From the NCBI GenBank assembly GCA_023014335.1, contig JAECYW010000003.1, positions 930,001-994,000 on the forward strand: a stretch of 64,000 nucleotides of DNA. The letters run 5' to 3'. The stretch comes from Galerina marginata (lineage: Eukaryota; Basidiomycota; Agaricomycetes; Agaricales; Galerinaceae). This document shows positions 1 through 11,358 of the stretch, one piece after another (position 1 is the first letter of the stretch; every line of letters starts with the position of its first letter). The notes under the pieces are model-generated. The model was not told where the DNA came from and searched no databases. It worked only from the letters and a program-made list of their open reading frames with translations. The translations under genes and the position numbers were made by a program.

Positions 1-118
1 TTCACATGATTCATTTCTCGATTGATCGAAGAATTATACGCATGGGCGCTAAACGTTCTGACAGTATTTTCAGGGTTACCCCCCCCATTCTCCATACTTT
101 CTTGAATAGAAGGGGTTT

Positions 119-2557
119 CTAAAAATCCTCATTTAGTTCTTCCTCAGTGTCAGAAATCGTACTGTAGTAGAGTTCGTTATATTCGTGCAGAGCTTGAGTA
201 TCTTCTGTTGAATATGCTACAGCGTTTACCCGAGCTCGTTTTTCACCTCGTTTAGAGTATTTACAATCCGGGTCCCAATGCTTTAAACTCCCGCAATGAC
301 GGCAGGGTCTTCCCCCCTTCTCTTCCGGGGTTCCTCTCGGAGAAACGTTGGAGTCGTCCTTTGGGAATGGAGGATTTCCAAATGCCTTCGTCCATCCTAC
401 TGCGTTTACGCGGGCGTTTCGCATGGTATTAAATGGATTTCTAGGGCTAGGATTAAATTCTCGCGAATTATATCCATGTTCGTAGCGATTCCTCGAAGCT
501 TCCATTCCGGTTCGAAGTAGATTATCTTCTTGAAATTTGATAGCCAATTGGAATTCTTCAATGGAACTGTAGAGGTGAGGGGCTAAGACGGTAGACCAAT
601 AGGATGGTGCTCCAGCCATGATTTCATTGATTAATTCCCCTTCAGAGTAGTTATATACCAGCTCGAGTAATTCCTTTTTCCGAATGAAGTATTCACTAGG
701 TGTTTCTCGTTGATGACTTGCCTCCCGATACGTCGCTCGGTTAGCACGGGATCTCTGCTTCTCAATGAAATTTCTATTCATATAGTATCCGGCTATCGCG
801 GATTTTAAGGTGTCCCAATTTTCCTCCAAGTCAGCTCGTCTATTCGCAGTTTGACTGTAATACCAGGTCTCAGCGTTTCCCGTTAGTCTGGTAGGAACAA
901 GATATCCTAGTTGTTCGAAAATTATCCTTGATCTTTGAGAAAGTCGATTAATTTTCATAATCCATCGTCCCAATTCATCTGAATTTCCATCCCAGGTCGG
1001 AATAACTTCCGGTTTAAGCTTACTATCGAACTGTGGTTCAAGGGGCGTAAACGGATTTGTATTAGCCAGTTGTTGCAAAGACTGCTGTCCTCTGTCTCGA
1101 GGCCTTTGAACAGGAATCCCAGATGGTCTTCTCGGATCGTCTGGGTCGTCTGGATCACTGTCGTCGTCGTCGTCTCCAGGGTCTCCGGGATTGGTTGCTC
1201 GTCGTTCCTGTTCCTTCCTTTCCTTAGTTTCTTTTTCTTCCAGTGGACGATCATTTCTGTCAGTTTGTCTATTAGGTGGCGTAGGGTTATGCTGTGAACT
1301 CATGAGTTCCTGCATTTTCCTACTTGACGTATGTTGAGACGGATGTCCAAAAATGGATGCATTCTGATTAACGAATGATCGGATTTTAGGCGCCCGTGGA
1401 GTATCGACGAACATGGGTGTTCGTGCCTCAAAAAATTTCATTTCAATCTTGGGGTTCGTCTCAACTGGGATTTCTTTCGAATGTTCTTTCTGTTTGCCTT
1501 TAACTCGCGATGCGGAAATTGATAGTTCTTGGTCTTCTATGTCGTTGATTTCAGCTAAGACCTTGAAGTCGTGCACTGTGGTTAGGCGCGCGAGGAAACG
1601 CGTAACTTCCTCTCGGTAACAAGCGCCTATGATTTCAAAATCATTTGGTGACCAGTAATGGTTTGCATTTCCATCCATTCCCCATTGAGGTATCTCAGGG
1701 ATTCCTTCGCCGGTGACAAGTAGTTCTTCTTTCGCCATATTTCGCAACTTGAGTAATTCACGATTTAATTCTACGAAGCGTGGCTTATCGATTCCATATC
1801 CTACAATGAAGTTATCAGTGTATTTTCTGAGTCTGATAAGAGTTGAATTCAATAAAACTAAACAAGATTTGAGATTCTTTCGGTCCGATCTAGTTAATTG
1901 AATTTTTGTGGGATCGCTTTTATCAAATTTAAAACGTCGTTGAAGATACTCTCGTCCTAATATTATCGCGTTAGTCCACCTACCCATGAGTGATCCAGTT
2001 TGGGCTTGAGATTCTTCATCACCGAAAGTATGCAGGGGCTTGACTGCTGGAAAGTAAATGGTGACTTTAGAATAGTGCTTCCGATGCAACATCAAGCCTA
2101 ATAGTGGACCTTCAACGGGTGTTAAGGTTCGTTGCGTGATTATTTCCTCGACTTCGGGTTGTTCTACTCCCTCTTCCTCGTCGCTTTGGTCTTCGTTATT
2201 ACTCGATCCGTGAAGCGAGGGTGGTAAATATTGAGGTTTATATGTAGACACTGATGAGTGTCTTCCGGACGTAGAGCTTGAAGGCTGTCTGAATCCTGAT
2301 TCGCGGTCGTAGTCGTTCCATCCCTCAGGGTTAATGGGACTATTTCTTCTTTCCTCCCCCCCAAGCGAGAAGGATTCGCGTGGCTCTACTGGATTCACCG
2401 GGGTGTTTGATTCGGGAATTTCGGATGGGATGTCTTGTCCACTCGCTGTGGGTGGATTTATTGGTGTTAAAGTCTCTTGGTCTTCGGGCGCTTCTGACGC
2501 AGCCTGTTCTGCTTTCTTTCTAGTGACTCTCGCGCCCGTGGTTGCTTTCGGGGCCAT
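119..2557 (-). CDS. Retrotransposon Gag polyprotein, 812 aa
   Basis: Single uninterrupted ORF. The N-terminal 150 residues are rich in Pro, Ser, Glu and Thr and look disordered. The middle is charged, with an acidic Asp-rich run (DDDDDSDPDDPDDP) near residue 465. Residues 520-690 resemble the retrotransposon Gag domain (W-x-Y...W..L...Y pattern, with the typical EYFIRKKELLELVY segment). A zinc knuckle CRHCGSLKHWDPDC (C-x2-C-x4-H-x4-C) lies near residue 755. The protein should form the nucleocapsid and bind element RNA. The start at 2557 is the first ATG after the LTR. Pol is probably expressed from a separate or shifted frame below position 119. Confidence 0.85.
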   Translation of the reverse strand: MAPKATTGARVTRKKAEQAASEAPEDQETLTPINPPTASGQDIPSEIPESNTPVNPVEPRESFSLGGEERRNSPINPEGWNDYDRESGFRQPSSSTSGRHSSVSTYKPQYLPPSLHGSSNNEDQSDEEEGVEQPEVEEIITQRTLTPVEGPLLGLMLHRKHYSKVTIYFPAVKPLHTFGDEESQAQTGSLMGRWTNAIILGREYLQRRFKFDKSDPTKIQLTRSDRKNLKSCLVLLNSTLIRLRKYTDNFIVGYGIDKPRFVELNRELLKLRNMAKEELLVTGEGIPEIPQWGMDGNANHYWSPNDFEIIGACYREEVTRFLARLTTVHDFKVLAEINDIEDQELSISASRVKGKQKEHSKEIPVETNPKIEMKFFEARTPMFVDTPRAPKIRSFVNQNASIFGHPSQHTSSRKMQELMSSQHNPTPPNRQTDRNDRPLEEKETKERKEQERRATNPGDPGDDDDDSDPDDPDDPRRPSGIPVQRPRDRGQQSLQQLANTNPFTPLEPQFDSKLKPEVIPTWDGNSDELGRWIMKINRLSQRSRIIFEQLGYLVPTRLTGNAETWYYSQTANRRADLEENWDTLKSAIAGYYMNRNFIEKQRSRANRATYREASHQRETPSEYFIRKKELLELVYNYSEGELINEIMAGAPSYWSTVLAPHLYSSIEEFQLAIKFQEDNLLRTGMEASRNRYEHGYNSREFNPSPRNPFNTMRNARVNAVGWTKAFGNPPFPKDDSNVSPRGTPEEKGGRPCRHCGSLKHWDPDCKYSKRGEKRARVNAVAYSTEDTQALHEYNELYYSTISDTEEELNEDF

Positions 2558-2632
2558 TGTTGGTTGATTATGAGGATGATGATTTAGTCACGTACACACC
2601 TTGTTATAAGCACGACGCAATGTGTCCACCAA
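2558..2632 (-). other. Retrotransposon leader with possible primer-binding site
   Basis: Directly after the LTR end the element strand reads TTGGTGGACACATTGCG. The TGG start is what a site complementary to a tRNA 3' CCA end would show. I cannot match it to a particular tRNA. Confidence 0.35.
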
Positions 2633-3290
2633 TGTTAGAGTACGCGTACTCTCACCGTTGGTATTTACCTATGAAAATAAATTGTTAGTTCGTAATTAGT
2701 ATTTAGCAATTCGATTTTACAGAATTGGTGAGAGTGAATAGATGTGAGAAAGGGTTCAAGCGTACTTAAGGCGTGTAAGAGGTTTCGGCGCTTAAGTTTG
2801 ATGAGTAGATATCGATATTTGCTAGCGTTTAAGCTTTAGAAAATGTCGATTGCGATAACTAACTTCGTAGCGCGAAGCTTTACTCAATTTAGCGATCAAG
2901 TTTGAATGTGACTTCAATGATATGTTGGGCAAGTAAAAAAGATGATTTTTAGTGAGTTTTTACATGAGTTTAAATACTGTAAACTAGGTCGGTCTTCGGG
3001 CAATTGAGAGGGCTCGAGGGCGAAGAGTCATTTGAGATGATCTCTTCGCTTAGCCGTTATTCCGATCTGTCTTCCAAATTTAGAAAGGTCGGCGATCTGG
3101 CGCTTGATCGAGGATCCCGAAGCCCGAACCCTTAATTTACTATATCGAGAGGAGACGATATTTGATGAGATTTCGGGCGAATTACATTTATCTAATCTAT
3201 ATAGCTTTCCGGCCCGTATTTCAGACATTCAGTAGAGAGAAAGGATTCGAAGAAAATTTATAGTACAAATGGGGACCATATATCATAACA
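2633..3290 (-). repeat. Putative 5' LTR of the retrotransposon
   Basis: Read on the element strand, the segment begins TGTTA at 3290 and ends TAACA at 2633, the TG...CA ends with a 5-bp inverted repeat expected of an LTR. It lies directly upstream of the Gag leader. A perfect 16-bp palindrome (AGAGTACGCGTACTCT, 2637-2652) sits at its inner end. The outer boundary at 3290 is inferred only from the TGTTA motif; the second LTR is not in the window. Confidence 0.6.
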
Positions 3291-3834
3291 GTACACCGTC
3301 ACTTTCCCCAAATCGAACTGATCTTGAACTGTGATGGGGATAAATTGCAGGCCAGACTATGAGTCACATTGACCGAACCATTGATGTAATAATAACTTAA
3401 ATTTGAAGGTGGGTATCAATGGCGGACGAGAGTTCGACTAATGTAGATATCCGACATTGATCGGCTAGATCAACGGTATGTCGTCTTTTATCTGCTACTG
3501 ACCTTCTGACCATGTTACTCGCCAGTGGAATGCCGTGTCATAAAATCACTATCGTGATCCATTGTCTGTATTTTGTCTTGCTGTGTTCATAAAGGAAGGC
3601 ATCAAGCTTGTTCTAGAGTTCAAATGCGCCTCTGAAGGCAAGCTTCCTTTGGTTCTCCTGTACATTATTTATAGTCAAGCGACCTTGCTAATAAACCGTT
3701 CTAGGTCATCTGCGCGTTTGAAGTGAGAAACGAGAAGCCATCGCCACATTATCACTTCTCACGCCGATTCCTACGGCGTATAAAACTTGGCGATATCAGA
3801 ATATGTCGCATTCGAATTCCCTTTATTTCCTCTG
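3291..3834. other. Intergenic, 5' flank of the dehydrogenase gene
   Basis: No coding pattern seen on either strand. TATA-like tracts (tatttatag near 3667, gtataaaact at 3778-3787) lie upstream of the dehydrogenase start. Confidence 0.4.
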
Positions 3835-5022
3835 ATGCCCGGAATCGCTTTAGTCACTGGAGCATCGCAAGGGATAGGTCGCTCAATCGCTTGTCGATTA
3901 GCAAAGGACGGGTTTCAAGTGGCATTAAACGACCTGCCCTCCCGTCAGAGTCAATTAGAAAGGGTTCGCGCCGAGATAGTGGAGATTGGATCAGAGGCGT
4001 ACCTTTTCTTTGCTGATGTTTCTGCAGAAAGTCAGGTCGAGCAGATGATCAACGAAGTGGTCCAGAAAATGGGCGGCCTGGACGTGGTGAGTTCCTCCAC
4101 GTCGGTACTCCATAAACCACTGATTCTTTCGTATCCTGTTAGCTCGTTGCCAATGCTGGAATATGCATCACAAAACCCTTCCTGGAAAGTAGGCATTTCG
4201 CCATTGTTAGCATTGACAATCACTCACGACTTCCAGCTACCGGAGAAGATCTCGCTAAACTGCTCTCAGTTAATGTCGAAGGCGTTTTCTTTTCTTACAA
4301 GCACGCAGCACTTCAAATGATTAAACAAGGACGCGGCGGTAGAATTATTGGTGCCTCATCGATAGCCGGCAAGCAAGGTACTAACTCTCCTTACTTTTTC
4401 TTCTCTTCGTGCGACAATTCTTGATTCTGTAGCTTGGCCGTTGCTTGGCGCATACAGCACCACAAAATTTGCTGTTCGAGGAATGACGCAAGGGGCTGGT
4501 GAGTTTTGCGAATTGAGATTGAGATCCCCTTGCTAACGACGCATAGCCCTCGAACTGGGAAAGCATAATATCACTGTTAACGCCTATGCTCCAGGTCCTT
4601 TTCAATATTTAAATTCCCCTCCGCGTCGAGACCCGCTCATAGGTTTTTTTCCACAGGAGCTGTTGACACTGACATGCGTCCGTGACTCCATATTCTTTAC
4701 TTGGGGCCCTGGGTTAATATTATCACTGAATAGTGCACCATATTCGTCAAGAAACCGCTCGGAATGCTGAAGCGCCGCCCCGACGGCCACCCCCATTGGG
4801 TCGGGAGTCAACTCCCGACGAAATTGCTGGATTGGTGTCGTATTTGGTTTCGAAAGATGCTGCAATGATAACAGGTTCGCCTTCACCAATTTTCTACGTG
4901 GTCGTGCTAACTCTTTATTTTTTACCAGGACAATGCGTAAGTCATGGGTTCCAGGGTCCAGGCACGGCATATTAATCCTCTTGATGCAGGTTTCTATCAA
5001 TAGTGGGATGTTCTTCGATTAA
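3835..5022 (+). CDS. Short-chain dehydrogenase/reductase, 251 aa, nine exons
   Basis: Classical SDR oxidoreductase with a Rossmann fold, using NAD(P)H to interconvert alcohols and ketones. Exons read by splice signals: 3835-4086, 4143-4188, 4237-4377, 4433-4498, 4547-4594, 4657-4677, 4734-4874, 4929-4936, 4990-5022. All phases agree and the joined frame is open for 251 residues, the usual family length. Visible motifs are the cofactor loop TGASQGIG (residues 8-15), the NAG motif in VANAGI after exon 1, the catalytic Ser in IIGASS, and the catalytic YSTTK (Y-x3-K). The sequence resembles the diacetyl/acetoin reductase-like branch, but the substrate is not determinable. The 5' splice site of intron 6 (gtccgt) is weak and exon 8 is only 8 bp, so that region is the least certain part. 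It sits between a retrotransposon and an HsbA gene with no clear functional link. Confidence 0.88.
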
Positions 5023-6124
5023 GAAAAGTCCGTGACCGTTTTTTCGTCTCTGTACATTTGCCAACATTTTGCCCGTGACTTCGATTGGAAAACTGATCAT
5101 TACAAGGGATGATCCGACCTCCGGTGTAATTTTCTTCGCTCGGATTCGTACAGTAGCGTACAGTCCAAAAGCCCCATTCCAACCCATTCCTCAGTCCTGA
5201 TCGATCTCGTGAGGTGCCTTATTTCACGTTCATATTTTCGTGAGATTTATATCAATATTACCCGAGGTAAGTCACCATGAATGTACGTCATTTTATTTGG
5301 TTGGTCACAAACACTTTCAAGTTTGACGCTCTTCACTATCAGTTTATGAAATATGCACTCTCTTCCTTTTTTCTTTTTACATATCCATCCCAGTAGCCGC
5401 AGACCTTGTACGGAAGGCACGGCACACAACCCCAAATTTCCCCAGACTTTTGTGATCGAGCCATCTTCGGTCGTTTTGTCCTCTGAAGCATGTGTTTTAA
5501 GAACTTCATGGCTTCTTTTTCTTCTCGTTATGCCCGGCGCTCCTTCATTGATCCTTTGATGGAAAATGCCTCAGTGGCCCCTTGCAGTGCTTCGTTAACC
5601 ATTTTGTGCTATTCAAACCAGATTTTCGGGCAGTGGACAGCGATAGCTAACTGAGTCTCATGACTTACTTGCAGCCTTTAAACGTCATGCTCGCGAGATC
5701 ACGTATCATTACTCCATGTCCTCTTCACTGCTCATAAAGTCGTCAATTCAAGAAGCCAACATAATTATTGGTAACTCGCGGACGCCGGTGCTATTAATTG
5801 GTTGCCAGCTGACTTTCTGCGCGTTTCCCTCATGCCGCCGCATCAATTTTCCGCGTGGGCGAATTGTTTCCAGTGCTGTAAGCCTTGTAAGCCTACGATC
5901 CCATTGCGCACTTACCCGACCAATTCCAGAAATAAGTGCCCCGTGGAACGCCAGTTCCCATCGAACGGGGATTTTATATGGACTTAAAAGCATGCATCGG
6001 GAACTCGATCGTCGGTTACATTTCTAGCTCGACTCTTGAAGACGACTATAAAACTGCCCGGGAAAAATGTTTCCATCTCCAGGTTTCTTTCATCGATTCC
6101 AACTCCCCCTCACATACTTTCGCA
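5023..6124. other. Gene-poor spacer with TATA box for the first HsbA gene
   Basis: No coding exon with convincing family similarity seen on either strand. A TATAAAA at 6047-6053 lies 72 bp before the HsbA start and is its likely core promoter. Confidence 0.5.
6047..6053 (+). promoter_or_regulatory. TATA box of HsbA copy 1
   Basis: TATAAAA 72 bp upstream of the ATG at 6125. Other HsbA copies have a similar box in a similar place, which supports it as the core promoter of a highly expressed gene. Confidence 0.6.
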
Positions 6125-6889
6125 ATGGTCCAAATCGCCGCTCCTTTTGTTTTCCTCATCTCCGTTATCTCTGTCGGCATCGCGACGCCACTCAAGCGCA
6201 CTGTCGATCAAGTTCAAGCTGATATTGCCACCATTTCCACCAAGGTCACGGCGCTCGACAAAGCTATCAACGCATTCCCGTTGACCGGCGGAAGTCTTAT
6301 CGCTGCTTTGGTACGTTTTATGCTAATCTGAAAGGTCGCCTTAATGCTTACACTTGCTCATAGGGAATTCACAACAGCGCTGTGACCCTCATCGGGACTT
6401 TGAAGACTGCTACTGCTGATGTAATTGTGAGTAGTACTTTATTTTCTGCTCCTTGTCAACGAAGCTAATATCGGTTGCTCAGGCCACCGGACCCCTCGGC
6501 GAGGACGACGGGAGAGCCGTTCTTTCAGCTGTCGAGGCTGTCGAACCGACCATCGATGACTCACTAATCGGAATTGTGGCCAAGAAACCAGCCTTCCAAG
6601 GTGAGATGGTCATACAACTTCCTCTGACTCGATTCTGACCCATTGTTCATGGTAGCCTTGCCAATTGGTGGACTTCCAGCCCTTATCCTTCAGGACCTGA
6701 CGTTCCTCAAGGGCAACACCTCGGCCTTCTCCGATGCTCTCATTGCGTCTGCTCCTGTGAGTATTATTGGTTTAATTCTTAATCATTTGCACTAACTTGT
6801 ACTTGGAGGCCGATCTCGTCGACGAAGCGACGACCCTACGCGATAACATTGTGGCTGCTTTCGATCCTGCAATTGCCGCGTACTTGTAA
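6125..6889 (+). CDS. HsbA-like secreted protein, copy 1, 182 aa
   Basis: Hydrophobic surface binding protein A family (Pfam HsbA, related to fungal cell-wall galactomannoproteins). Exons: 6125-6310, 6364-6426, 6483-6600, 6656-6756, 6809-6889; phases agree. A signal peptide (about residues 1-20, hydrophobic run FVFLISVISVGIA) is followed by a helical region with VDQVQADIATISTKVTALD and then NAFPLTGGSL. The conserved KKPAFQ motif comes before the LPIGGLPALI segment, and the protein ends AAFDPAIAAYL. In A. oryzae HsbA binds hydrophobic plastic and recruits cutinase; a similar role here is inference. This copy differs from its relatives in having the third exon split by an extra intron (6601-6655) after KKPAFQ. 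Confidence 0.88.
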
Positions 6890-7941
6890 TCGGGTAATCA
6901 AAGTTCAAGTATTTTCTGTACATCACGGACTTTGAAAATACTTGTTAGCTCGAATCGTGTAGCTGGTTTATTTGGAAAGCAAAAGGAAATTCACACTCAC
7001 TTAGTCTGTCGTTATTTAATAAAGCATTCGTATTCAACCGTCTGTTATAGGCTGCTTAGCTTCAATTTCTACGTAACTGGGTTAAAGTGTATACATGGAA
7101 ATCAAACATTATTGCCCCAATAACGTTCTGAAGTGGTAGAGGGCAGTAGCGGCAACTTGTGTGATTGACATTTGTTGTAATTAGAGATTCGCAAGATAAA
7201 CGTAGGAGACCAGTCGAATATTGAAATTCCAGGGTGAGTCATAGGGTTAGGACATCGAGGACTAATAGCGCGCTAGAAGCAAAAAAATCATATCTATACT
7301 TCCAAAAAATAAGCCGCGGATGACCATTGTCGAAAGTCCATCTCAACAGATTACCAGAAGTGCTATCAGAAATTCCGTTGACTGGAACCCAGGTAGAGTG
7401 ACGGATAGGGATATTACTAGTACAAATGTGATGCAAGAACATGCCCAGTTTCCCGGTTGGACGGTGGATGAGGACTTAGCATAAAAACGCCAGGCTGGAC
7501 CATAAAAGGCAGAGATGCGCAGAACCTCGGAGGAGCAGCGAGGTTGTCGTGATTATAGGTAGAAAACGGTCGTATGTACTTTCTCAGATCTTCGGCGCTA
7601 ATTTTCTAGGTCGCCCGGGGATAATTTGAAAGGAAGGATAACAACTGGACCGTCCTTGCAGTCATAGTAAGAATAACGTGTATGAGCCTACACTACAGAA
7701 ACTGCTTTTCGCGCCATTTTTAGCGCCGTAGACTTCCATAGGATGCTCACATCGTCGATACATAGCATTGGAGACATAGATAGAAACGCGTACTAGGTAG
7801 AACTATGTTCAGTAGTTTACGTCTGACATAGGGCTCGGCCCCAACGGACAATAAATGCATTTTTTTTAAAAGAAAAAAAAAACTGTATGAGAGATATTTA
7901 TCTAAATAAAAGCCCAGAACCACTTGACAGACCTACTGCAT
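6890..7941. other. Gene-poor spacer between convergent HsbA genes
   Basis: The 3' ends of copies 1 and 2 face each other across this segment. It holds an A/T-rich homopolymer stretch near 7860-7882. No coding exon was recognised. Confidence 0.5.
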
Positions 7942-8687
7942 TTACAGGCCGTAAGCTGCACGAGCTGGGGCGAATGCGGCTACAGATTCATTTTTGAGAA
8001 GGTCAACTCGGGGGAGTTCGTCAGCCTAGAACCAAGGGAGCGCGATCAGCAAGTTTTTCGGGACTACGTGGGTGTCCTCACCGATATAGATCCACCAAGC
8101 GCAATCAGGAGGTTTGTTGTCCAGGTGCCGAGATTATTTATATCCACCTTGACAAGGTAGGTTACGTTGAGAGCGTCAAAAGCGCCTTTCTTGGCCAAGA
8201 CGCCTTTCAAGGCGTCTTCGATAATCGGTTGTAATCCTTCCGTGATAGTCAGTAGTTTATTGGCATCCGAATCGGTGAAGGGCTTTGGAGCGTCCTTGAA
8301 GAGAGTGTCGTGTCAGCATTTTCTTTCAGTACACGCCTACAGTGCCAGGTCTGTATTCGAAAAAGTGTTCTAACCTGAATATCGCCCCAAGTGATATTGG
8401 TGGTAGCAATGAGATTTCCTGCCATGGCATTAATGTCCTACAGGAAAACCAGGCGAATGCGCGGATGCCATTTGAATTGGTATTGTCATAATAATAAAAG
8501 AGAGCACGAAGTGACGAACAAATGCCTGGGATAGAGTCCCACCGGTGGCTGGGAACACGTTGACGCTATTGTTGAGGGCCACCGTTTGCGCCTTTATGCT
8601 GTTAAAAGCCGCGACGAGGTCCACGGTGGAGGCGACAGTGGCCGCCACGAACGATGAGAGGATGATGTAAGTGGTTTGGAGCCTCAT
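7942..8687 (-). CDS. HsbA-like secreted protein, copy 2, 175 aa
   Basis: Exons on the minus strand: 8520-8687, 8375-8437, 8082-8294, 7942-8025; all in phase. Signal peptide at residues 1-19 (ending VAATVAS), then a helical segment and NVFPATGGTL. The 63-bp second exon matches the rest of the family. Exon 3 carries PKPFTDSDAN and KKGAFDAL, the local version of the KKPAFxAL motif. The last exon ends AAFAPARAAYGL. A TATTAAAG at about 8748-8755 on the minus strand is a likely TATA box. Expected to be secreted to the wall or medium. The protein lacks the PIGGIPALV segment found in most copies, so exon 3 is shorter. Confidence 0.85.
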
Positions 8688-9208
8688 TTTGGTTAACTTG
8701 CGAAGTGGTGAATCTAGGTGCTGGGGATTCGACCTGTCCCAGAACTCCTTTAATACTTAAAGCCAGATAGTTAAAGCAACCGAACTACCCAATAAGTTTA
8801 TGAGGTGCGAGTAATGGGGTGGTCAAATTTGCTTTTTGAAACACCCGATCCCGATGGTCGATCCTCAGAATTAGAAATCGACAACTTGAGCAATGGGCCA
8901 GTAGTATGGGATAGAATCCGGGATCTGGAAGTAGATAACGTTCCGTTGGAGGTTTATCATCATCAGAAGCAACGGGTAGAAAATTGCTGGTGGGGTGGTA
9001 TGGAAAGCCTCAAAGGTCAGGCGTACGGGTCTGGATTCACTCGCAATCTGCGTGACAAATTGTTGACCACCTCGTCGCTGACTCCGAAGCGCCGGGATCC
9101 ATGAACGGTGCAAACAAAAACTGAATTTTACAATCAGGTATGTAAAGTACCTTGGTACGGACGACCCTCGTAGACTCATCCTAAGTACTGGAACCACCGA
9201 AGAATTCA
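8688..9208. other. Spacer between HsbA copies 2 and 3
   Basis: Holds the promoter of copy 2 and the 3' flank of copy 3. No separate gene recognised. Confidence 0.45.
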
Positions 9209-9943
9209 TCAGGCGTACGCATTAGTAGCAACCGCTAAACCAGCCTGGAATTTGGTCTTGTAAGCGTTAACTTGAGCAACCTTGCCAGTCTAAATAGAGA
9301 AGGTCAGCAGGTCGCCTAGGTTTGCGATCTTTTCCTCACCGAAACAGACCCGGCCAGCGTAGTCAGCAGAGCGGTTGCGCTATCGCTGAGGTCCTTCAAA
9401 TCTTGTTTCGCGGTGCCGGAACCATTGCCGAGTGGGAGGGCGTCAAAGGCGGGTTTCTTAGCGACGATTTCAGTTAAGGCATCCTGAACGATTGGATCGA
9501 GGGTTGCCAAACTCTTCAAGATCGTATCCGTATCCGTATCTGGGATGGGCTTTGAAGCGACCTGAAAGGAAGACAAGGATCAGTATTTCCTCGACGTCTC
9601 CTTGCTGGGTTCCGCGGTGGAACACAGTGTTTAAACTTGCCTGCAGGTCGCTGGTAGTTTTAGTGACGGCGGAATTGACTGCAACAGCGTCGGTATGAAT
9701 AGCCTACAGACAATAGGTGGATGAAACGACATTGAGATAGCGTTGTTGGATGGAGGGACATAGGGCACTCACCACAGCCTGAGCCAGAGTTCCAGCGGTG
9801 GTTGAGAACGCCTTGATACTGTTGTCGAGCGCCGTGGTTCGAGTATTGATAGTGACAAAGTCCGTGGTAACTGTACTGGCTAAAGTGGCAACCACGAGCG
9901 AAGAGAGAAAGATAAACGTAGTTTGGAGCTTCATTGCGTTCAA
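9209..9943 (-). CDS. HsbA-like secreted protein, copy 3, 178 aa (175 from the second ATG)
   Basis: Exons: 9773-9943, 9641-9703, 9340-9561, 9209-9289, all in phase. The second ATG (9934) gives a start MKLQTTF like the other copies and may be the true one. Signal peptide at residues 1-20, then TALDNSIKAFSTTAGTL. Exon 2 is 63 bp. Exon 3 has KPIPDTDTDT and KKPAFDALPLG. The protein ends AVATNAYA. The intron after exon 2 begins gcaagt instead of gtaagt (CAG|gcaagt), a GC-AG intron, needed to keep the frame. A TATA-like box (TATAAAG) lies at 9996-10002. Function inferred from the family: surface-active secreted protein. Confidence 0.85.
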
Positions 9944-11089
9944 ATTCAGAGATGGGAAGTCGCCTAGGTTGAAGTTGTTGTCATATTGCAGCGCCTTTAT
10001 ATCGATTCAAGCTGAGGTGAAATGTAACTGCATCATGATTTCCTAGAGTCCCACGAAGCATAGTGCAATTGTCGACGTAATCGAATTTGATGCATTCTCT
10101 CAAGGTGGAAGTGGAAAGGAAATAATCGATGATTCCGTTTCGAGTAGGAAGACTACCAGTTCGCTGAGAGGAAGTCAATACGAAAATTGGCCAATGACCT
10201 GGATCCACCTAATGTACACCAAGATGGAACCGAAAATCGCTTCCATAGCGGAAACTGTCGGTGGTAGACAAAGATGCTGTCGACATGAGCGGGACTTCAT
10301 CTCGACCGACTCTACTTTTGGGCCTTCAGAGGCAAGATGGTAAAGCATTTGCTAGAATATGCATGCTTACCTTGACTTCCTCGAGCTATAATTCTCGACC
10401 ATGCCTTCCTACGCATAACCCTTGATATTGCCCAAGTCGATAACGCACGCCTGAATCGGCCTGGAGATTCAATTTTCATCGCATCCGGTACTCGCTACCA
10501 TCAATAACTTCAAATTCGTCCGTACAAATCGTCCAGGGCATAGAAGAAGTCATTGAAGATGTGTATCTTCTGCTCGAGGCTTTTTTGGTTTTCACCTTCC
10601 CAGTCTACTCGCGATACACTAAAAACGCCTCGGACGGTGTGGTTCTCGACGGGAATTCGTGAGGCCTGCAAATAGAGGCTCGCAATCCTCTGTGGACACG
10701 ATGTGAACGCGGCCGGCGCTTACAGGGGAATATTCATAAAGGATCTGACCTCGCCGCACTATTTGTTGGCGAATTCGATAGCAAGATGGATGATGGATGG
10801 CAAGGGCAAATAGACCGTATGAGATGCTTTGTCATCAACGTTGGTCATGATCTTATCTTATCTTCCATCTAACCTTCCCATCGCTTCTCTCTTGAACACG
10901 ACTTTATTTCGATGTACATGATGATCCAACGATTCTGTGCCGTAAGTTTTAACACTGAGTACTGAACATGCACTGAACAATTGGCTTTACCAGTTTCTTT
11001 ACCGCTGACTAGCGCTGACTGCTTGTATGTTTGAACGTTAACATTCTAATAGTGATTAGGAACTATACGCGCTAGTATGACCATGGACA
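9944..11089. other. Gene-poor spacer; part duplicated near 13.4 kb
   Basis: No gene recognised. The part from about 10784 to 11075 shares several stretches with 13357-13640, including the 20-mer gattaggaactatacgcgct. Confidence 0.45.
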
Positions 11090-11358
11090 GTGTTGATCAT
11101 GAGCATGCCCGTTCTTGGACCGAAATAACCTCACGGGCGATGGTCCAGACACCTTCTTCCCCGTATGTACATCACTTTTCTCTGTTTACTCCACCCAATA
11201 AACTAGTTCCCAGAGATCATCATTCCTCTTTGCCTTTGCATTCGATCCCATCTCACCGATTGCTTTTAACTATCACATTGCTATTATACTTCCAAGTTTA
11301 TATGACCTCCCGGACTTAGGGCAATCACCTGCCTCTATGACCGACTCAACAGTCAGCC

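Larger units (their letters stand above)
1..3290 (-). mobile_element. LTR retrotransposon, 5' part (LTR, leader, Gag); Pol off the window
   Basis: On the minus strand the order is LTR (2633-3290), short leader (2558-2632), then a long Gag ORF (119-2557). Pol would follow at lower coordinates and is cut off by the window edge. The Gag has a single CCHC knuckle, which fits a Ty3/Gypsy-like or Copia-like element; without Pol the superfamily cannot be fixed, and Ty3/Gypsy is my preference because of the long Gag with a central retrotrans_gag-like region. The Gag frame is open throughout, so the copy may be young. The target-site duplication cannot be checked because the other LTR is outside. Confidence 0.8.
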
